DNA of 64,000 nt from Taklimakanibacter sp021828105 (GCA_021828105.1 JAKATG010000029.1:1-64000), one strand, 5' to 3'. Numbered from the stretch's first letter, positions 35,738 to 45,827 are shown. The notes: a model not told the origin generated them from the sequence alone. Numbers and translations are program-made.

Positions 35738-36961
35738 CAGATCGGTATTGCTGGGAGCGCCGCTCAGCATTTCGCCGAGCAGGCGTCCGGTCGTCGGGCC
35801 CCAGGTCAACCCCATATGACTGTGACCGAAGCCGTACCAGACATTGCGGAGCTTGCGCGAGGGACCGATGACCGGCAGGCCGTCGGGTGTTCCGGGTCTC
35901 CGCCCCATCCAGCGCGAGACCGTCTGATCGATCTCGCGCAATTTCGGCAGGCAGCGCTTGGCGAAGGGCCAGAGCACGTCGGCGCGCTTCCAGTTCGGTG
36001 GCGCATCGAGCCCGGCGAACTCGTCCGTGCCGGCAAGCCGCAAGCCCATATCCATCGGCGTCATGGCCATCGGCGTCGCCACATAAGTGAGCGAGCGGCC
36101 AAGCGTGATGCCGGGAGCGGGGATGACCAGGTGATAGCCACGTTCCGCTTCCAAGAGCACCTTGTCGCCAAAGGCTGAGGCGAAGAAATTGGAATAGGCG
36201 CCGGCGCAAATGACGAGACGGTCGAGCGGGCGCTCGCCGCCCGATTTCAGCGTGAGCGCCGTGGCGCGCGATCCGTCCTGCGCGACCTTCAGCACATCGT
36301 CTTGGATGATCTCGCCGCCATTGCGGACGACATTCTCGGCGATCGAGGCGACGACTTTCTGGGGATTGCGCACATAATACCAGCCGCCATGGAAAGCGCC
36401 GCACGCGAAGTCGCGGGCGATGTCGGGCTCGATCTCGGCGATCTCGCCCGGCGACAGCTTCTTCATTTCATAGCCATGCTCGCGCTTCACGGCGCGCTCT
36501 GACTCTTCGGCCTGATACTGGGCATGCGTGTCGTAGAGCCGGAGCGAATCCTTCTTGACCATAAGATCGATGGACCCCGCCGCGGTGAGCAGGGTCTCGA
36601 AATCGCTGACGACGCGCAGCCCGAGCGCCGCGCGCGCCGCGGTGATCTTGCGCACCCGGTCGGGCAGTGCATTGCGGCCGGCGGCCAGGAACCAGGGCAG
36701 CGCCTTGGGCAGATAGGACCAGCGGATGGTGAGGGGACCCAAGGGGTCGAGAAGCCAGCCCGGGATTTTGAGCAGGATGCGCGGACGGATGGTGGGCGTC
36801 ACCTCGGCGAAAGCGAGGCCGCCGGCATTGCCGAAGGAACAGCCTTCGCCCGGCGGCACGCGGTCGATGACCGTGACCTTGTGGCCCGCGCGTTGCAGGA
36901 AGGCGGCGGTCGAGATGCCGATGATGCCGGCGCCGATGATGGTGATATGGGAACTGGGCAT
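35711..36961 (-). CDS. FAD-dependent D-amino-acid dehydrogenase-like oxidoreductase (DadA family)
   Basis: A 416-residue DAO-family flavoprotein. The dinucleotide-binding motif HITIIGAGIIGISTAAFLQ is at the N-terminus, followed by the DadA-type segment CSFGNAGGLAF. The C-terminal FAD region includes a PVIGPSRKLRNVWYGFGHSH pattern. DadA oxidises D-amino acids to 2-oxo acids and passes electrons to the respiratory chain. The specific substrate here cannot be read from the sequence. It is not accompanied by an alanine racemase, and it sits just before the purine island on the other strand. Confidence 0.85.
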   Translation of the reverse strand: MPSSHITIIGAGIIGISTAAFLQRAGHKVTVIDRVPPGEGCSFGNAGGLAFAEVTPTIRPRILLKIPGWLLDPLGPLTIRWSYLPKALPWFLAAGRNALPDRVRKITAARAALGLRVVSDFETLLTAAGSIDLMVKKDSLRLYDTHAQYQAEESERAVKREHGYEMKKLSPGEIAEIEPDIARDFACGAFHGGWYYVRNPQKVVASIAENVVRNGGEIIQDDVLKVAQDGSRATALTLKSGGERPLDRLVICAGAYSNFFASAFGDKVLLEAERGYHLVIPAPGITLGRSLTYVATPMAMTPMDMGLRLAGTDEFAGLDAPPNWKRADVLWPFAKRCLPKLREIDQTVSRWMGRRPGTPDGLPVIGPSRKLRNVWYGFGHSHMGLTWGPTTGRLLGEMLSGAPSNTDLSAFRVDRF

Positions 36962-37086
36962 GATGTGTGACTCGCGAAGCGGCTTGTTCTTCAGTCTATT
37001 TTCGCTCGCGCGTCAAGGCTGCGCGGCACCTTCCGCCCTCACCGGATTCCGTCTACGGTCATGACAGTCGCAAAACGGAGGCATGC

Positions 37087-37437
37087 ATGGGGCGTTTGAC
37101 GACGCATATATTGGACACCGCACTCGGCCGGCCGGCCAAGGGACTGAAGATCGAGCTCTGGTCGCTCGATGGCGGGCCGTCCTTGCTCAAGACGGTGGTG
37201 AGCAACCAGGATGGCCGCGTCGATGCGCCGCTTCTCGACGGCGAAGACTTCAAGGTCGGGCAATATGAGCTGCGGTTCCATGCCGGCGCCTATCTCAAGG
37301 CGAATGGCGCGCCGATCTCCGATCCGCCTTTTCTCGACGTGATCCCGCTGCGCTTCGGCATCGCCAACAAGACCGAGCATTATCACGTGCCGCTGCTGCT
37401 TGCGCCTTACGGCTATTCGACCTATCGCGGAAGCTGA
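37087..37437 (+). CDS. uraH: 5-hydroxyisourate hydrolase (transthyretin-like)
   Basis: A 116-residue enzyme that hydrolyses 5-hydroxyisourate to OHCU in urate degradation. The N-terminal family motif TTHILDTALGRPA and the C-terminal YRGS tetrapeptide are both present, with HYHVPLLL before it. ATG 37087 follows GGAGG (37077-37081), so the longer frame from 36967 is discarded. It begins the purine island. The LysR gene starts 6 nt after its stop. Confidence 0.96.
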   Translation: MGRLTTHILDTALGRPAKGLKIELWSLDGGPSLLKTVVSNQDGRVDAPLLDGEDFKVGQYELRFHAGAYLKANGAPISDPPFLDVIPLRFGIANKTEHYHVPLLLAPYGYSTYRGS

Positions 37438-37443
37438 GCCGCC

Positions 37444-38364
37444 ATGCGGCCCGACTCGCTCCTGACCACGAACTATCGCTATTTCGCAGCGGTGGCGGAA
37501 GCGGGGTCGGTGCGCGGCGCCGCGCAAATGCTCAATGTCGCGGCCTCGGCGGTGAGCCGCCAGATCATCCTGCTCGAGCAGCAGTTCAACCTTTCCTTGT
37601 TCGAACGGCGCGGCCGCAGCCTGAGGCTCTCGGCCGCGGGCGAGATCCTGCTCAACGGGCTCAAATCGGCGATGCAGGGCCATGAGGCGACGCTCGATCA
37701 TCTCGATGCCTTGCGCGGGCTGAAGCGCGGGCGCCTCAGGATCGCGACCGTCGAAAGCATCTCGGTCTCGCCCTTGCCCGACCTCCTGGCGCGTTTCGCC
37801 GGCGACTATCCGGGCGTCGAGGTAACGGTGACGGTCGCGGGCTCGGATGCGGTGACCGATCTCGTCCGCAGCCATGACGCCGATATCGGCTTCACCTTCA
37901 ATCCGGCGACGGTCGAGGGGCTCGACGTCAGGCTGACCCTCGAGCTGCAGCTTGGCGCAGTGATGGCGCCGGACCATCCTTTGGCCAAGGCGCGCAAGCT
38001 CTTGTTCGCCGAGTGCCTCGCTCATCCGGTGGCGTGGCCGGCCCGCGGCTTGAGCTTCAGGGCCATTCTCGACAAGCTGCTCGGCAAGGCAAAAACGCCG
38101 GCGCGCGCCTTCGAATGCAATTCGCTGCGCCTCATGGCCGCTTTGGCAAGGCGTGGACGCTGCATCGCCTTCCAGACGAAGGTCGGGATCGAGCAGGAGC
38201 TTGCCGAGGGTTCGCTGGTCTTCGTGCCCCTGGCCAATCGCCGCATGCCGGCCGACCGTCTCACCATCGTGCATCGACCGGGCTCGGCCGCGGGCCTCGC
38301 CGCCGGCGCCTTTCTCGATTTGGCGGTGCGGCACTTCTCGGCCCGGAAGGCTGTGCGCAAATAG
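37444..38364 (+). CDS. LysR-family transcriptional regulator of the purine island
   Basis: A 306-residue regulator with an N-terminal winged helix-turn-helix (TTNYRYFAAVAEAGSVRGAAQ at about residues 8-28, then SRQIILLEQQFNLSLFERRG) and a C-terminal periplasmic-binding-protein-like effector domain (from about residue 93). It lies between uraH and xdhA in the same direction, so it probably controls these genes in response to a purine catabolite. The effector is not known. There is a single CTGTCAT (38373) but no paired repeat in the 81-nt gap before xdhA. Confidence 0.92.
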   Translation: MRPDSLLTTNYRYFAAVAEAGSVRGAAQMLNVAASAVSRQIILLEQQFNLSLFERRGRSLRLSAAGEILLNGLKSAMQGHEATLDHLDALRGLKRGRLRIATVESISVSPLPDLLARFAGDYPGVEVTVTVAGSDAVTDLVRSHDADIGFTFNPATVEGLDVRLTLELQLGAVMAPDHPLAKARKLLFAECLAHPVAWPARGLSFRAILDKLLGKAKTPARAFECNSLRLMAALARRGRCIAFQTKVGIEQELAEGSLVFVPLANRRMPADRLTIVHRPGSAAGLAAGAFLDLAVRHFSARKAVRK

Positions 38365-38445
38365 AGCACAGACTGTCATCTTTATTGTCCTTTTTCGTAC
38401 ACCTGCCGTAATGCTACTTTATCGGTGACAGCTTGGAGAATTGCG

Positions 38446-39921
38446 ATGGCGAGGAACAAGGTCCGATTTCTCCGCCGCGGCGAGGTCGTTGAACTCGCCG
38501 CCGTCCCGCCGATGCTCACCTTGCTGGACTATCTGCGCCTCGACGAAGGTTCGCGCGGCACCAAGGAAGGCTGTGGCGAAGGCGATTGCGGCGCCTGCAC
38601 GGTGGCCCTGGGCTCGCTCAAGGACGGCCGGCTCGCCTATGAGCCGGTCAATGCCTGCATCCTGCTTCTGGGGCAGGTCGACGGCAAGGAGATTGTCACC
38701 GTCGATGATCTGGCGAATGGCGGGAAGCTGCATCCGATCCAGCAGGCGCTGGTCGATCATCATGGCTCGCAATGCGGCTTCTGCACGCCGGGCTTCGTGA
38801 TGGGCCTGTTCCCACTCTACCAGTCGGCCATCGCACCCGACCGCAAGGCCGTCCTCGATCAGCTGGCCGGCAATCTCTGCCGCTGCACCGGTTATCGCCC
38901 GATCGTCGACGCAGCGCTCGCCACTTGCACCGGCAAGCCGGACGATGCCTGGTCGAGCGCGCGCGCCGAAACGGAGAAGCAGCTCGCACGGCTCGATGAT
39001 GGCAGCGATCTTTTTGTCGGCGACGACAAGGGCTTTTTCGCAGCACCCGCAAGCGACGCAGCCCTGGCCGAATTGACCGAAAAACACCCCGACGCCGTGC
39101 TCCTCGCTGGCGCTACCGATGTCGGCCTGTGGGTCACCAAGCAGTTGCGCAGCCTCGGCAAGATCATCTTTCTCGGGCGGATGCGGTCGCTGCGCCGGAT
39201 TGCCGATGAAGCGGGCGCGGTCAAGCTCGGTGCCGCCGTCACCTATGCCGAAGCGGAGGAGAGCCTCGGCCGTCTTGATCCCGATCTCGCCGAGCTCCTG
39301 CGCCGCATCGGCTCGAAGCAGGTGCGCGCCTCGGGAACGATCGGCGGCAACATCGCCAATGGATCGCCCATTGGCGACATGCCGCCGGCGCTGATCGCGC
39401 TCGGCGCCCGGCTCGAGCTGCGCAAGGGTGCGTCGTCGCGCGATATGGCGCTCGAGGATTTCTTCATCGCCTATGGCCGGCAGGATCGCGCGCCCGGCGA
39501 GATCGTCGCCCAGATTATCGTCCCGAAGCTCAAGCGGGATGAGGCCTTCCGCTGCTACAAGATCACCAAGCGGTTCGACCAGGATATTTCCTCGGTGCTG
39601 GCGGCGTTTAAATTCACCCTTGCCGTCCGCAAGATCAGGCAAGCCCGCATCGCCTATGGCGGCATGGCGGCGACGCCGAAGCGCGCGCGCCAGACGGAGG
39701 CCGCGGTTGCCTCGCTCTCGCTCGATGATCGGGCCGGCTGGGCCGCGGCCGCCGATTGCCTCACGCAAGATTTCCAGCCGATCGACGATCATCGCGCGGG
39801 CGCCCTTTATCGCCGTGAAACGGCGCGCAATCTGCTGATCAAGGCGCTGACCGAGATTGCGGGCGAAGCGACGGTCAACACCCGCATCACAGGGGTGAGG
39901 GAGCCGGTCCATGCGGGCTAA
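38446..39921 (+). CDS. xdhA: Xanthine dehydrogenase small subunit
   Basis: A 491-residue iron-sulfur/FAD subunit that relays electrons from the molybdenum centre. The first [2Fe-2S] site lies at the N-terminus (GCGEGDCGACTVALG) and the second in CGFCTPGFVMG with LCRCTGYRP. An FAD-binding domain (LLAGATDVGLWVTK, then ASGTIGGNIANGSPIGDMPP) and a CO-dehydrogenase flavoprotein C-terminal domain follow. ATG 38446 has GGAGA at 38435-38439. It overlaps xdhB by 11 nt. Confidence 0.96.
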   Translation: MARNKVRFLRRGEVVELAAVPPMLTLLDYLRLDEGSRGTKEGCGEGDCGACTVALGSLKDGRLAYEPVNACILLLGQVDGKEIVTVDDLANGGKLHPIQQALVDHHGSQCGFCTPGFVMGLFPLYQSAIAPDRKAVLDQLAGNLCRCTGYRPIVDAALATCTGKPDDAWSSARAETEKQLARLDDGSDLFVGDDKGFFAAPASDAALAELTEKHPDAVLLAGATDVGLWVTKQLRSLGKIIFLGRMRSLRRIADEAGAVKLGAAVTYAEAEESLGRLDPDLAELLRRIGSKQVRASGTIGGNIANGSPIGDMPPALIALGARLELRKGASSRDMALEDFFIAYGRQDRAPGEIVAQIIVPKLKRDEAFRCYKITKRFDQDISSVLAAFKFTLAVRKIRQARIAYGGMAATPKRARQTEAAVASLSLDDRAGWAAAADCLTQDFQPIDDHRAGALYRRETARNLLIKALTEIAGEATVNTRITGVREPVHAG

Positions 39922-42223
39922 GCGCAAAGAGATCGCCACCGAGACGGTGGGCCTGGCGCTTGCCCATGACAGCGCCGCACTCCATGTGCAAGGCAGCGCC
40001 ATCTATATCGACGACATGCGCGAGCCGGAAGGCACGCTGCATGTGGCGCCGGGCTATGCGCCGGAAGGAGCGAAGGGACGCATCACCCGTTGCGATCTCG
40101 CCGCGGTTGGCACATTCCCCGGCGTCGTCGCGGTGCTCACTGCCGCCGATATTCCGGGCATCAATGATTGCAGCCCGAATATGGGCGATGATCCGATCCT
40201 GGCCGACGGCGAGATTCTGTTCCATGGCCAAGTGGTTTTCGCCGTCGTCGCCGAGACGCGCGAGGCGGCACGCCGGGCCGCGCGGCTGGCCAAGATCGAG
40301 ATCGCGAAGGAGACGGCAGCGATCACGGTCGAGGACGCCCTGGCGCAAGGAACTGACGATGTGCTGCCGCCCTACGAGTTCAGGCGCGGCGATCCGGCCA
40401 AGGTGATTGCGGCATCGCCGTCGCGCGTCACGGGCTCCTTCCATGTCGGCGGCCAGGAGCATTTCTATCTCGAAGGCCAGGTGGCGATGGCTATGCCCGA
40501 AGAGGGTGGCGGCATGATCGTCTATTCCTCGACCCAGCATCCAAGCGAGGTGCAGCATTGCGTCGCCAAGATGTTGAAACTTGCCGATGCCTTCGTCACC
40601 TGCGAGTGCCGGCGCATGGGCGGCGGCTTCGGCGGCAAGGAGAGCCAGGCGGCGCAATGGGCGGCGCTTGCAGCCCTTGGCGCCCATGTCACGGGGCGCC
40701 CGGTCAAATGCCGGCTCGACCGCGACGACGACATGATCATGACCGGCAAGCGCCATGACATGCGCATCGATTACAGTTTCGCCCATGACAAGACGGGCCG
40801 CCTGACGGCCGTCGATGCCAGCCTGCTGTCGCGCTGCGGCTATTCGGCCGATCTCTCGCTCGGCGTCAATGACCGCGCCATGTTCCATGCCGACAATGCC
40901 TATTATTATCCGGCGGTGAGCATCAAATCGCGCCGCCTGCGCACCAACACCGTGTCCAACACGGCCTTTCGCGGCTTTGGCGGCCCGCAAGGCATGATGC
41001 TGGCCGAGCGCATGATGGACGAGATCGCGCACGTCCAGGGCCTCGATCCGCTCGACGTGCGCAAGCGCAATTTCTACAAGGCCGGCCGCGACAGGACTCC
41101 TTATGGCATGAAGGTCGTGGACAACATCATCCACGAGGTAGTGGGTGAGCTCGAGAAGACGAGCGACTATCGCGCACGGCGTGACGCCATCAAGGTCTTC
41201 AATGCCAAAAACCCGATCCTGAAGAAGGGCCTGGCGCTGACGCCGGTCAAATTCGGCATCTCCTTCACCTTGATCCATCTCAACCAGGCGGGTGCGCTCG
41301 TCCATCTCTATACCGACGGCTCGGTGCATTTGAATCACGGCGGCACCGAGATGGGGCAGGGGCTCTATATCAAGGTGGCACAAGTGGTGGCCGAGGAATT
41401 CGGTATCGAGCCCGCCCGCGTGAAGATCACCGCCACGACCACCGGCAAGGTGCCGAACACCTCGCCGACCGCGGCCTCGTCGGGATCCGACCTCAACGGC
41501 ATGGCGGCCAAGGAGGCGGCCGGCCGCATCAAGAAGCGGCTCGTCGATTTCGCCAGCCGGGAATGGAAGGTAAAGCCGGGACAGATCCGCTTCGCGCAAG
41601 GGCGCGTGATCATCGGCAATCAGAGCATCGCGCTCGGTGGTCTCGCCAAACAAGCGCATCAGGCGCGCATCCCGCTGTCCTCCACCGGCTTCTATGCGAC
41701 TCCCGAGATCACCTGGAATCGCGACAAGGCCAAGGGCAAGCCCTTCTTCTATTTCGCTTATGGCGCGGCCTGCGCCGAAGTGACCGTCGACATCTTGACG
41801 GGCGAGATGCGGGTCGATCGCGTTGACATCCTTCACGATGTCGGCCGCTCGCTCAATCCCGCGATCGATCTGGGCCAGATCGAGGGCGGCTTCGTCCAGG
41901 GCATGGGCTGGCTCACTACGGAAGAGCTGGTCTTCGACCAGGAGGGCCGGCTCAGGACCCATGCGCCCTCGACCTACAAGATCCCGTGCGCCTCCGACGT
42001 GCCGGCCGATTTCCGGGTCAATCTCTTCGCCTCTTCGGGGAATCCGGCCGATACCATCTATCGCTCCAAGGCGGTGGGCGAGCCGCCGCTGATGCTGGCG
42101 CTTTCGGTGTTCTCGGCGATCACCGATGCGATCGCCGCTTTGAAGCCGGGCAAGATGCCGCCGCTTGCGGCGCCCGCTACACCGGAAGCGATCATGAAGG
42201 CCGTGAAGGCAATGTCGGCATGA
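39911..42223 (+). CDS. xdhB: Xanthine dehydrogenase molybdenum-binding subunit
   Basis: A 770-residue catalytic subunit that oxidises hypoxanthine and xanthine to urate at a molybdopterin centre. Family features include GQEHFYLEGQ (about residue 180), RMGGGFGGKESQAA (about 235), NTAFRGFGGPQGM (about 348) and the C-terminal LNPAIDLGQIEGGFVQGMGW. The catalytic Glu should be in the late VGEPPLMLA segment. It overlaps xdhA by 11 nt and xdhC by ATGA, so the three are translationally coupled. Confidence 0.97.
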   Translation: MRAKRKEIATETVGLALAHDSAALHVQGSAIYIDDMREPEGTLHVAPGYAPEGAKGRITRCDLAAVGTFPGVVAVLTAADIPGINDCSPNMGDDPILADGEILFHGQVVFAVVAETREAARRAARLAKIEIAKETAAITVEDALAQGTDDVLPPYEFRRGDPAKVIAASPSRVTGSFHVGGQEHFYLEGQVAMAMPEEGGGMIVYSSTQHPSEVQHCVAKMLKLADAFVTCECRRMGGGFGGKESQAAQWAALAALGAHVTGRPVKCRLDRDDDMIMTGKRHDMRIDYSFAHDKTGRLTAVDASLLSRCGYSADLSLGVNDRAMFHADNAYYYPAVSIKSRRLRTNTVSNTAFRGFGGPQGMMLAERMMDEIAHVQGLDPLDVRKRNFYKAGRDRTPYGMKVVDNIIHEVVGELEKTSDYRARRDAIKVFNAKNPILKKGLALTPVKFGISFTLIHLNQAGALVHLYTDGSVHLNHGGTEMGQGLYIKVAQVVAEEFGIEPARVKITATTTGKVPNTSPTAASSGSDLNGMAAKEAAGRIKKRLVDFASREWKVKPGQIRFAQGRVIIGNQSIALGGLAKQAHQARIPLSSTGFYATPEITWNRDKAKGKPFFYFAYGAACAEVTVDILTGEMRVDRVDILHDVGRSLNPAIDLGQIEGGFVQGMGWLTTEELVFDQEGRLRTHAPSTYKIPCASDVPADFRVNLFASSGNPADTIYRSKAVGEPPLMLALSVFSAITDAIAALKPGKMPPLAAPATPEAIMKAVKAMSA

Positions 42224-43203
42224 AGATCTGGCACCATATCGCAAAGGCGCTCGAAGCGGGGGAGCCCTGCGCTATGGTCTCGGTGCTCAAGGTTGATGGC
42301 TCGGCGCCGCGCGAAGTGGGCGCGAGGCTCGTCCTTACCCAGCGCGGTTTCCACGGCACGATCGGCGGCGGCGCGCTCGAATGGCGAGCTTTGGCCGAGG
42401 CCCAGAAGAAGCTCAAAGGCGGCCGGTCGCTGACCGTCACGTCGCATGCGCTGGGGCCGGAGCTCGGCCAATGTTGCGGCGGGCGAGTGGAATTGCTGAC
42501 CGAGATCTTCGACGGCACCGGTCTTGCCGATGCCCGCACATTGGCAGATGCCGAAAAATCGGGCGCCTTTGCCACCGAAAGCCGCTTGCGCTCCGATCAT
42601 GTTGTCCGCAGCATTGTCTCGGCGGGATCGTCGGCCAAGGATGTCATGATCGAGCATTTCGGCGAGGAGAAGCGGCCTCTTTATCTGTTCGGCTCGGGCC
42701 ATGTCGGGCGCGCCCTCGTCCTGGCGCTGGCGCCCTTGCCTTTCGCCATACGCTGGATCGATACGCGCCCCAACGCCTTTCCCGCCGCCATGCCGGCCAA
42801 TGTCGAGCCGGTCGCGACGAGCGATCCGGTCGCCGAGCTCACCGCCGCACCCGACCGCACTTTCCTTTTGGTCATGACTCATAGCCATGCGCTTGATCTC
42901 GCCATTGTCGAGCAGGCGCTGCGCGATGACCGCTTCCCCTATGTCGGGCTCATCGGCAGCGCCAGCAAGAGGGCGCGGTTCCTGAGCCGGCTGCGCCAGG
43001 CCGGCATCGCCGATGAGCGTCTCGCCGCCTTGAAATGCCCGATCGGGGTGCCCGGTATCGCCTCCAAGGAGCCGGCGGTCATTGCCGCGGCGACGGTGGC
43101 GGAGCTCCTGGAGCGCGACGAGATGTTGAGAACCCGCCGGAATCTTCCCGCAGGCGTGCAAACGCCTTATACAATGAGCCAAAAAAAGGGCCAGGGTGGG
43201 TGA
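42220..43203 (+). CDS. xdhC: Xanthine dehydrogenase accessory protein XdhC
   Basis: A 327-residue molybdenum cofactor-binding chaperone that inserts sulfurated cofactor into XdhB. The N-terminal XdhC/CoxI domain (VSVLKVDGSAPREVGARLVL, then ELGQCCGGRVELL) is followed by a Rossmann-type C-terminal domain (LYLFGSGHVGRALV, then VGLIGSASKRARF). The start ATG 42220 overlaps the xdhB stop by 4 nt. The next gene starts at GTG 43200, overlapping this stop. Confidence 0.94.
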   Translation: MKIWHHIAKALEAGEPCAMVSVLKVDGSAPREVGARLVLTQRGFHGTIGGGALEWRALAEAQKKLKGGRSLTVTSHALGPELGQCCGGRVELLTEIFDGTGLADARTLADAEKSGAFATESRLRSDHVVRSIVSAGSSAKDVMIEHFGEEKRPLYLFGSGHVGRALVLALAPLPFAIRWIDTRPNAFPAAMPANVEPVATSDPVAELTAAPDRTFLLVMTHSHALDLAIVEQALRDDRFPYVGLIGSASKRARFLSRLRQAGIADERLAALKCPIGVPGIASKEPAVIAAATVAELLERDEMLRTRRNLPAGVQTPYTMSQKKGQGG

Positions 43204-44753
43204 CGGACAAGATCGGCAAAGACCATCTTCTTGAAGCGCTTCACATCGTGAAGGTCTTCGGCCGCTTGCGCGCCAATGACGATGTGTCGCTTTATGTGCG
43301 CCCGGGCGAGATCCATGCTCTTCTGGGCGAGAATGGCGCCGGCAAGTCGACGCTGGTCAAGATCATCTATGGCGCCTTGCAGCCGACCTCGGGTGAATTG
43401 CGCTGGCAGGGCGCCCCCGTCACCATTTCATCGCCCGCCGCCGCCCGCAAGCTCGGCATCGGCATGGTGTTCCAGCATTTCTCCCTGTTCGAGGCGCTCA
43501 CCGTTGCCGAGAACATCGCGCTCGCTCTGCCGGGCGTCTTCGACATCGGCACCCTGTCGAAGAAGATTTCATCCATCTCCAAGGACTACGGCCTGCCGCT
43601 CGAGCCTTCGGCGACCGTCGGCGATCTCTCCGTCGGCGAGCGCCAGCGTATCGAGATCATCCGCTGCCTGCTGCAGGAGCCGAAGCTCCTGATCATGGAC
43701 GAGCCGACCGCGGTGTTGACTCCGCAAGAGGCCGACCAGCTCTTCCTGGTGCTCGAGCGCCTGGCCAAGGAAGGCTGTTCCATCCTTTATATTTCCCATC
43801 GTCTCGAGGAGGTGAAGCGGCTCTGCCAGTCGGCCACCATTCTGCGCATGGGCAAGGTCGTCGCCTGCGTCGATCCGCGCAAGGAGACGGCGGCGAGCCT
43901 CGCGCGGCTCATGGTGGGCGGCGACATCCACATCGTGCGGCCGAAGGCCAAGGCCAAATCCGGCAGGCCGCGCCTTACCCTCGATAGGCTGAGCCTGGCG
44001 CAGGACGGTCATTTCGGCGTCGCCTTGCGCGATGTCTCGCTCAACGTGGCGGGCGGCGAGGTCGTGGCCATCGCCGGTGTCGCCGGCAACGGCCAGTCCG
44101 AGCTCTTCGATGCGGTCTCGGGCGAGAAGCTTCTCAAGCGCAATGAGGCGCTCCTCATCGACGGCAAACCCTGCGGCAGGCTGAGCATCACCGCAAGGCG
44201 CAAGATGGGCGCTGCTTTCGTACCCGAGGAACGCCTGGGCCACGGCGCCGTGCCCGGCTTCAGATTATCGGAGAATGTCATCCTGACGCGCTATGCCTCG
44301 GACAAGGATCTGACCCGGTCCGGGACCATCGGCCGCGACGCGGCATTGGCGGTGAGCGAAAGGGTGATCAAGTCCTTCGACGTGCGCAAGGGCAAGCCCG
44401 ATCCCGAAGCGCGCGCTCTGTCCGGCGGCAACTTGCAGAAATTCGTGGTCGGCCGCGAGCTCGACCGCAATCCCGCCGTCCTCATCGTCAATCAGCCGAC
44501 CTGGGGCGTCGATGCGGGAGCCGCCGCCACCATTCGCCAGGCGCTGGTCGACCTGGCGCGGGGAGGTTCCGCGATCCTGGTCATCAGCCAGGACCTCGAC
44601 GAGATCTTCGAGATCGCCGACCGCATCGCGGTGATCTCGCGCGGCCAGCTCTCTGAGGCCCGTCCGGCATCCGAGCTCACGCGCGAGAAGATCGGCCTCC
44701 TGATGGCAGGCGAGCATGAGGTGAGGGAGGAACGCCATGCCGCTCGTGCTTGA
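43200..44753 (+). CDS. ABC transporter ATP-binding protein, BMP-type nucleoside/purine importer
   Basis: A 517-residue protein with two fused ABC domains, as in the YufO/NupO/sugar-type ATPases. The first domain has a full Walker A (GENGAGKST), signature (DLSVGERQR) and Walker B (LLIMDEP). The second has a degenerate Walker A (GVAGNGQSE), usual for the family, and signature ALSGGNLQK. GTG 43200 is chosen as it overlaps the xdhC stop (GTGA). It forms an importer with the next three genes. Purine bases or nucleosides are the likely substrates given the flanking catabolic genes. Confidence 0.9.
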   Translation: MTDKIGKDHLLEALHIVKVFGRLRANDDVSLYVRPGEIHALLGENGAGKSTLVKIIYGALQPTSGELRWQGAPVTISSPAAARKLGIGMVFQHFSLFEALTVAENIALALPGVFDIGTLSKKISSISKDYGLPLEPSATVGDLSVGERQRIEIIRCLLQEPKLLIMDEPTAVLTPQEADQLFLVLERLAKEGCSILYISHRLEEVKRLCQSATILRMGKVVACVDPRKETAASLARLMVGGDIHIVRPKAKAKSGRPRLTLDRLSLAQDGHFGVALRDVSLNVAGGEVVAIAGVAGNGQSELFDAVSGEKLLKRNEALLIDGKPCGRLSITARRKMGAAFVPEERLGHGAVPGFRLSENVILTRYASDKDLTRSGTIGRDAALAVSERVIKSFDVRKGKPDPEARALSGGNLQKFVVGRELDRNPAVLIVNQPTWGVDAGAAATIRQALVDLARGGSAILVISQDLDEIFEIADRIAVISRGQLSEARPASELTREKIGLLMAGEHEVREERHAARA

Positions 44754-45822
44754 GAAACGCGCCGAGCGTTCGACCCGCATGGCACTGTTGTCGCCGGTCC
44801 TCGCCATCCTCCTCACCGTGATCACCGGCGCCATCATCTTCGCGCTTCGCGGCATCGATCCGCTGCATGGGCTCTATGTCTATTTCATCGAGCCTCTGAC
44901 GCAGCTCTGGTCGCTGCAACAGCTCATCGTCAAGGCGACGCCTTTGGTGCTGATCGGCGTCGGCCTTGCCGTCTGCTATACGGCCAATGTGTGGAACATC
45001 GGCGCCGAAGGCCAGCTCACGGCGGGCGCCATATTGGGCGGCATGATCCCGGTGCTGTTCCCCGAGTGGCAGTCGCCGCTGACCCTGCTCGCCATGCTCA
45101 TTCTCGGCATTGTCGGCGGCATGGCCTATGCCGCGATACCGGCGGTGCTCAAGACGCGGTTCAGCGCCAATGAGATCCTGACCTCGCTGATGCTCGTCTA
45201 TGTGGCGAGACTTCTGCTCGACTGGCTGGTGCGCGGGCCCTGGCGCGATCCGCAAGGCTTCAATTTCCCGAAAACGATTACCTTCAGCGATTGGCAGCTC
45301 CTTCCGATGCTTTGGGGCTCGGTGCATGCCGGCGCTCTCTTTGCCGTGCTTGCCGCCGTCATCCTCGCTTTCGTCATGGGCCGCATGCTGAAGGGTTTTG
45401 AGATCAGAGTGAGCGGGAGCGCGCCGCGCGCCGGCCGCTTCGCCGGCTTCTCGCGGCCGCGCACTGTCCTGTTCTGCTTCCTGTTGTCGGGCGGGCTCGC
45501 CGGTCTTGCCGGCATCACCGAAGTGGCGAGCGTCGTCGGACAATTGCAGCCGCAGATCTCGCCGGACTATGGCTTTGCCGCCATCATCGTCGCCTTCCTC
45601 GGCAGGCTCAATCCGTTGGGCGTACTCGTTGCCGGCCTGATGCTGGCGCTGAGCTATCTGGGCGGCGAAGCGGCGCAGGTTTCGCTCGGCCTCTCCGATC
45701 GCATCGCCAAGGTCTTCCAGGGCATCCTCCTGTTCTTCATCCTGGGCTGCGACACGCTCATCCTCTATCGATTCCGCTGGCTGAAGACGCAAGTCTCCGC
45801 CGCGGCGCAACCGGCGGACTGA
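44737..45822 (+). CDS. ABC transporter permease (BMP-type, first)
   Basis: A 361-residue inner membrane permease of the BPD_transp_2 type with about nine hydrophobic segments. The ANVWNIGAEGQLTAGA motif at about residues 84-99 is typical of nucleoside/BMP permeases such as YufP/NupP. It overlaps the ATPase gene by 17 nt. The second permease begins 5 nt after its stop. Confidence 0.9.
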   Translation: MPLVLEKRAERSTRMALLSPVLAILLTVITGAIIFALRGIDPLHGLYVYFIEPLTQLWSLQQLIVKATPLVLIGVGLAVCYTANVWNIGAEGQLTAGAILGGMIPVLFPEWQSPLTLLAMLILGIVGGMAYAAIPAVLKTRFSANEILTSLMLVYVARLLLDWLVRGPWRDPQGFNFPKTITFSDWQLLPMLWGSVHAGALFAVLAAVILAFVMGRMLKGFEIRVSGSAPRAGRFAGFSRPRTVLFCFLLSGGLAGLAGITEVASVVGQLQPQISPDYGFAAIIVAFLGRLNPLGVLVAGLMLALSYLGGEAAQVSLGLSDRIAKVFQGILLFFILGCDTLILYRFRWLKTQVSAAAQPAD

Positions 45823-45827
45823 TCGAC

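Noticed and set aside
38373..38379. CTGTCAT upstream of xdhA as a Pho box
   Set aside because: Only one half-site. The sequence 11 bp downstream does not match the second repeat.
39887..42244. Long minus-strand open frame (785 aa) opposite xdhB
   Set aside because: Shadow of the molybdenum subunit gene. His/Arg/Asp-rich with no recognisable domain.
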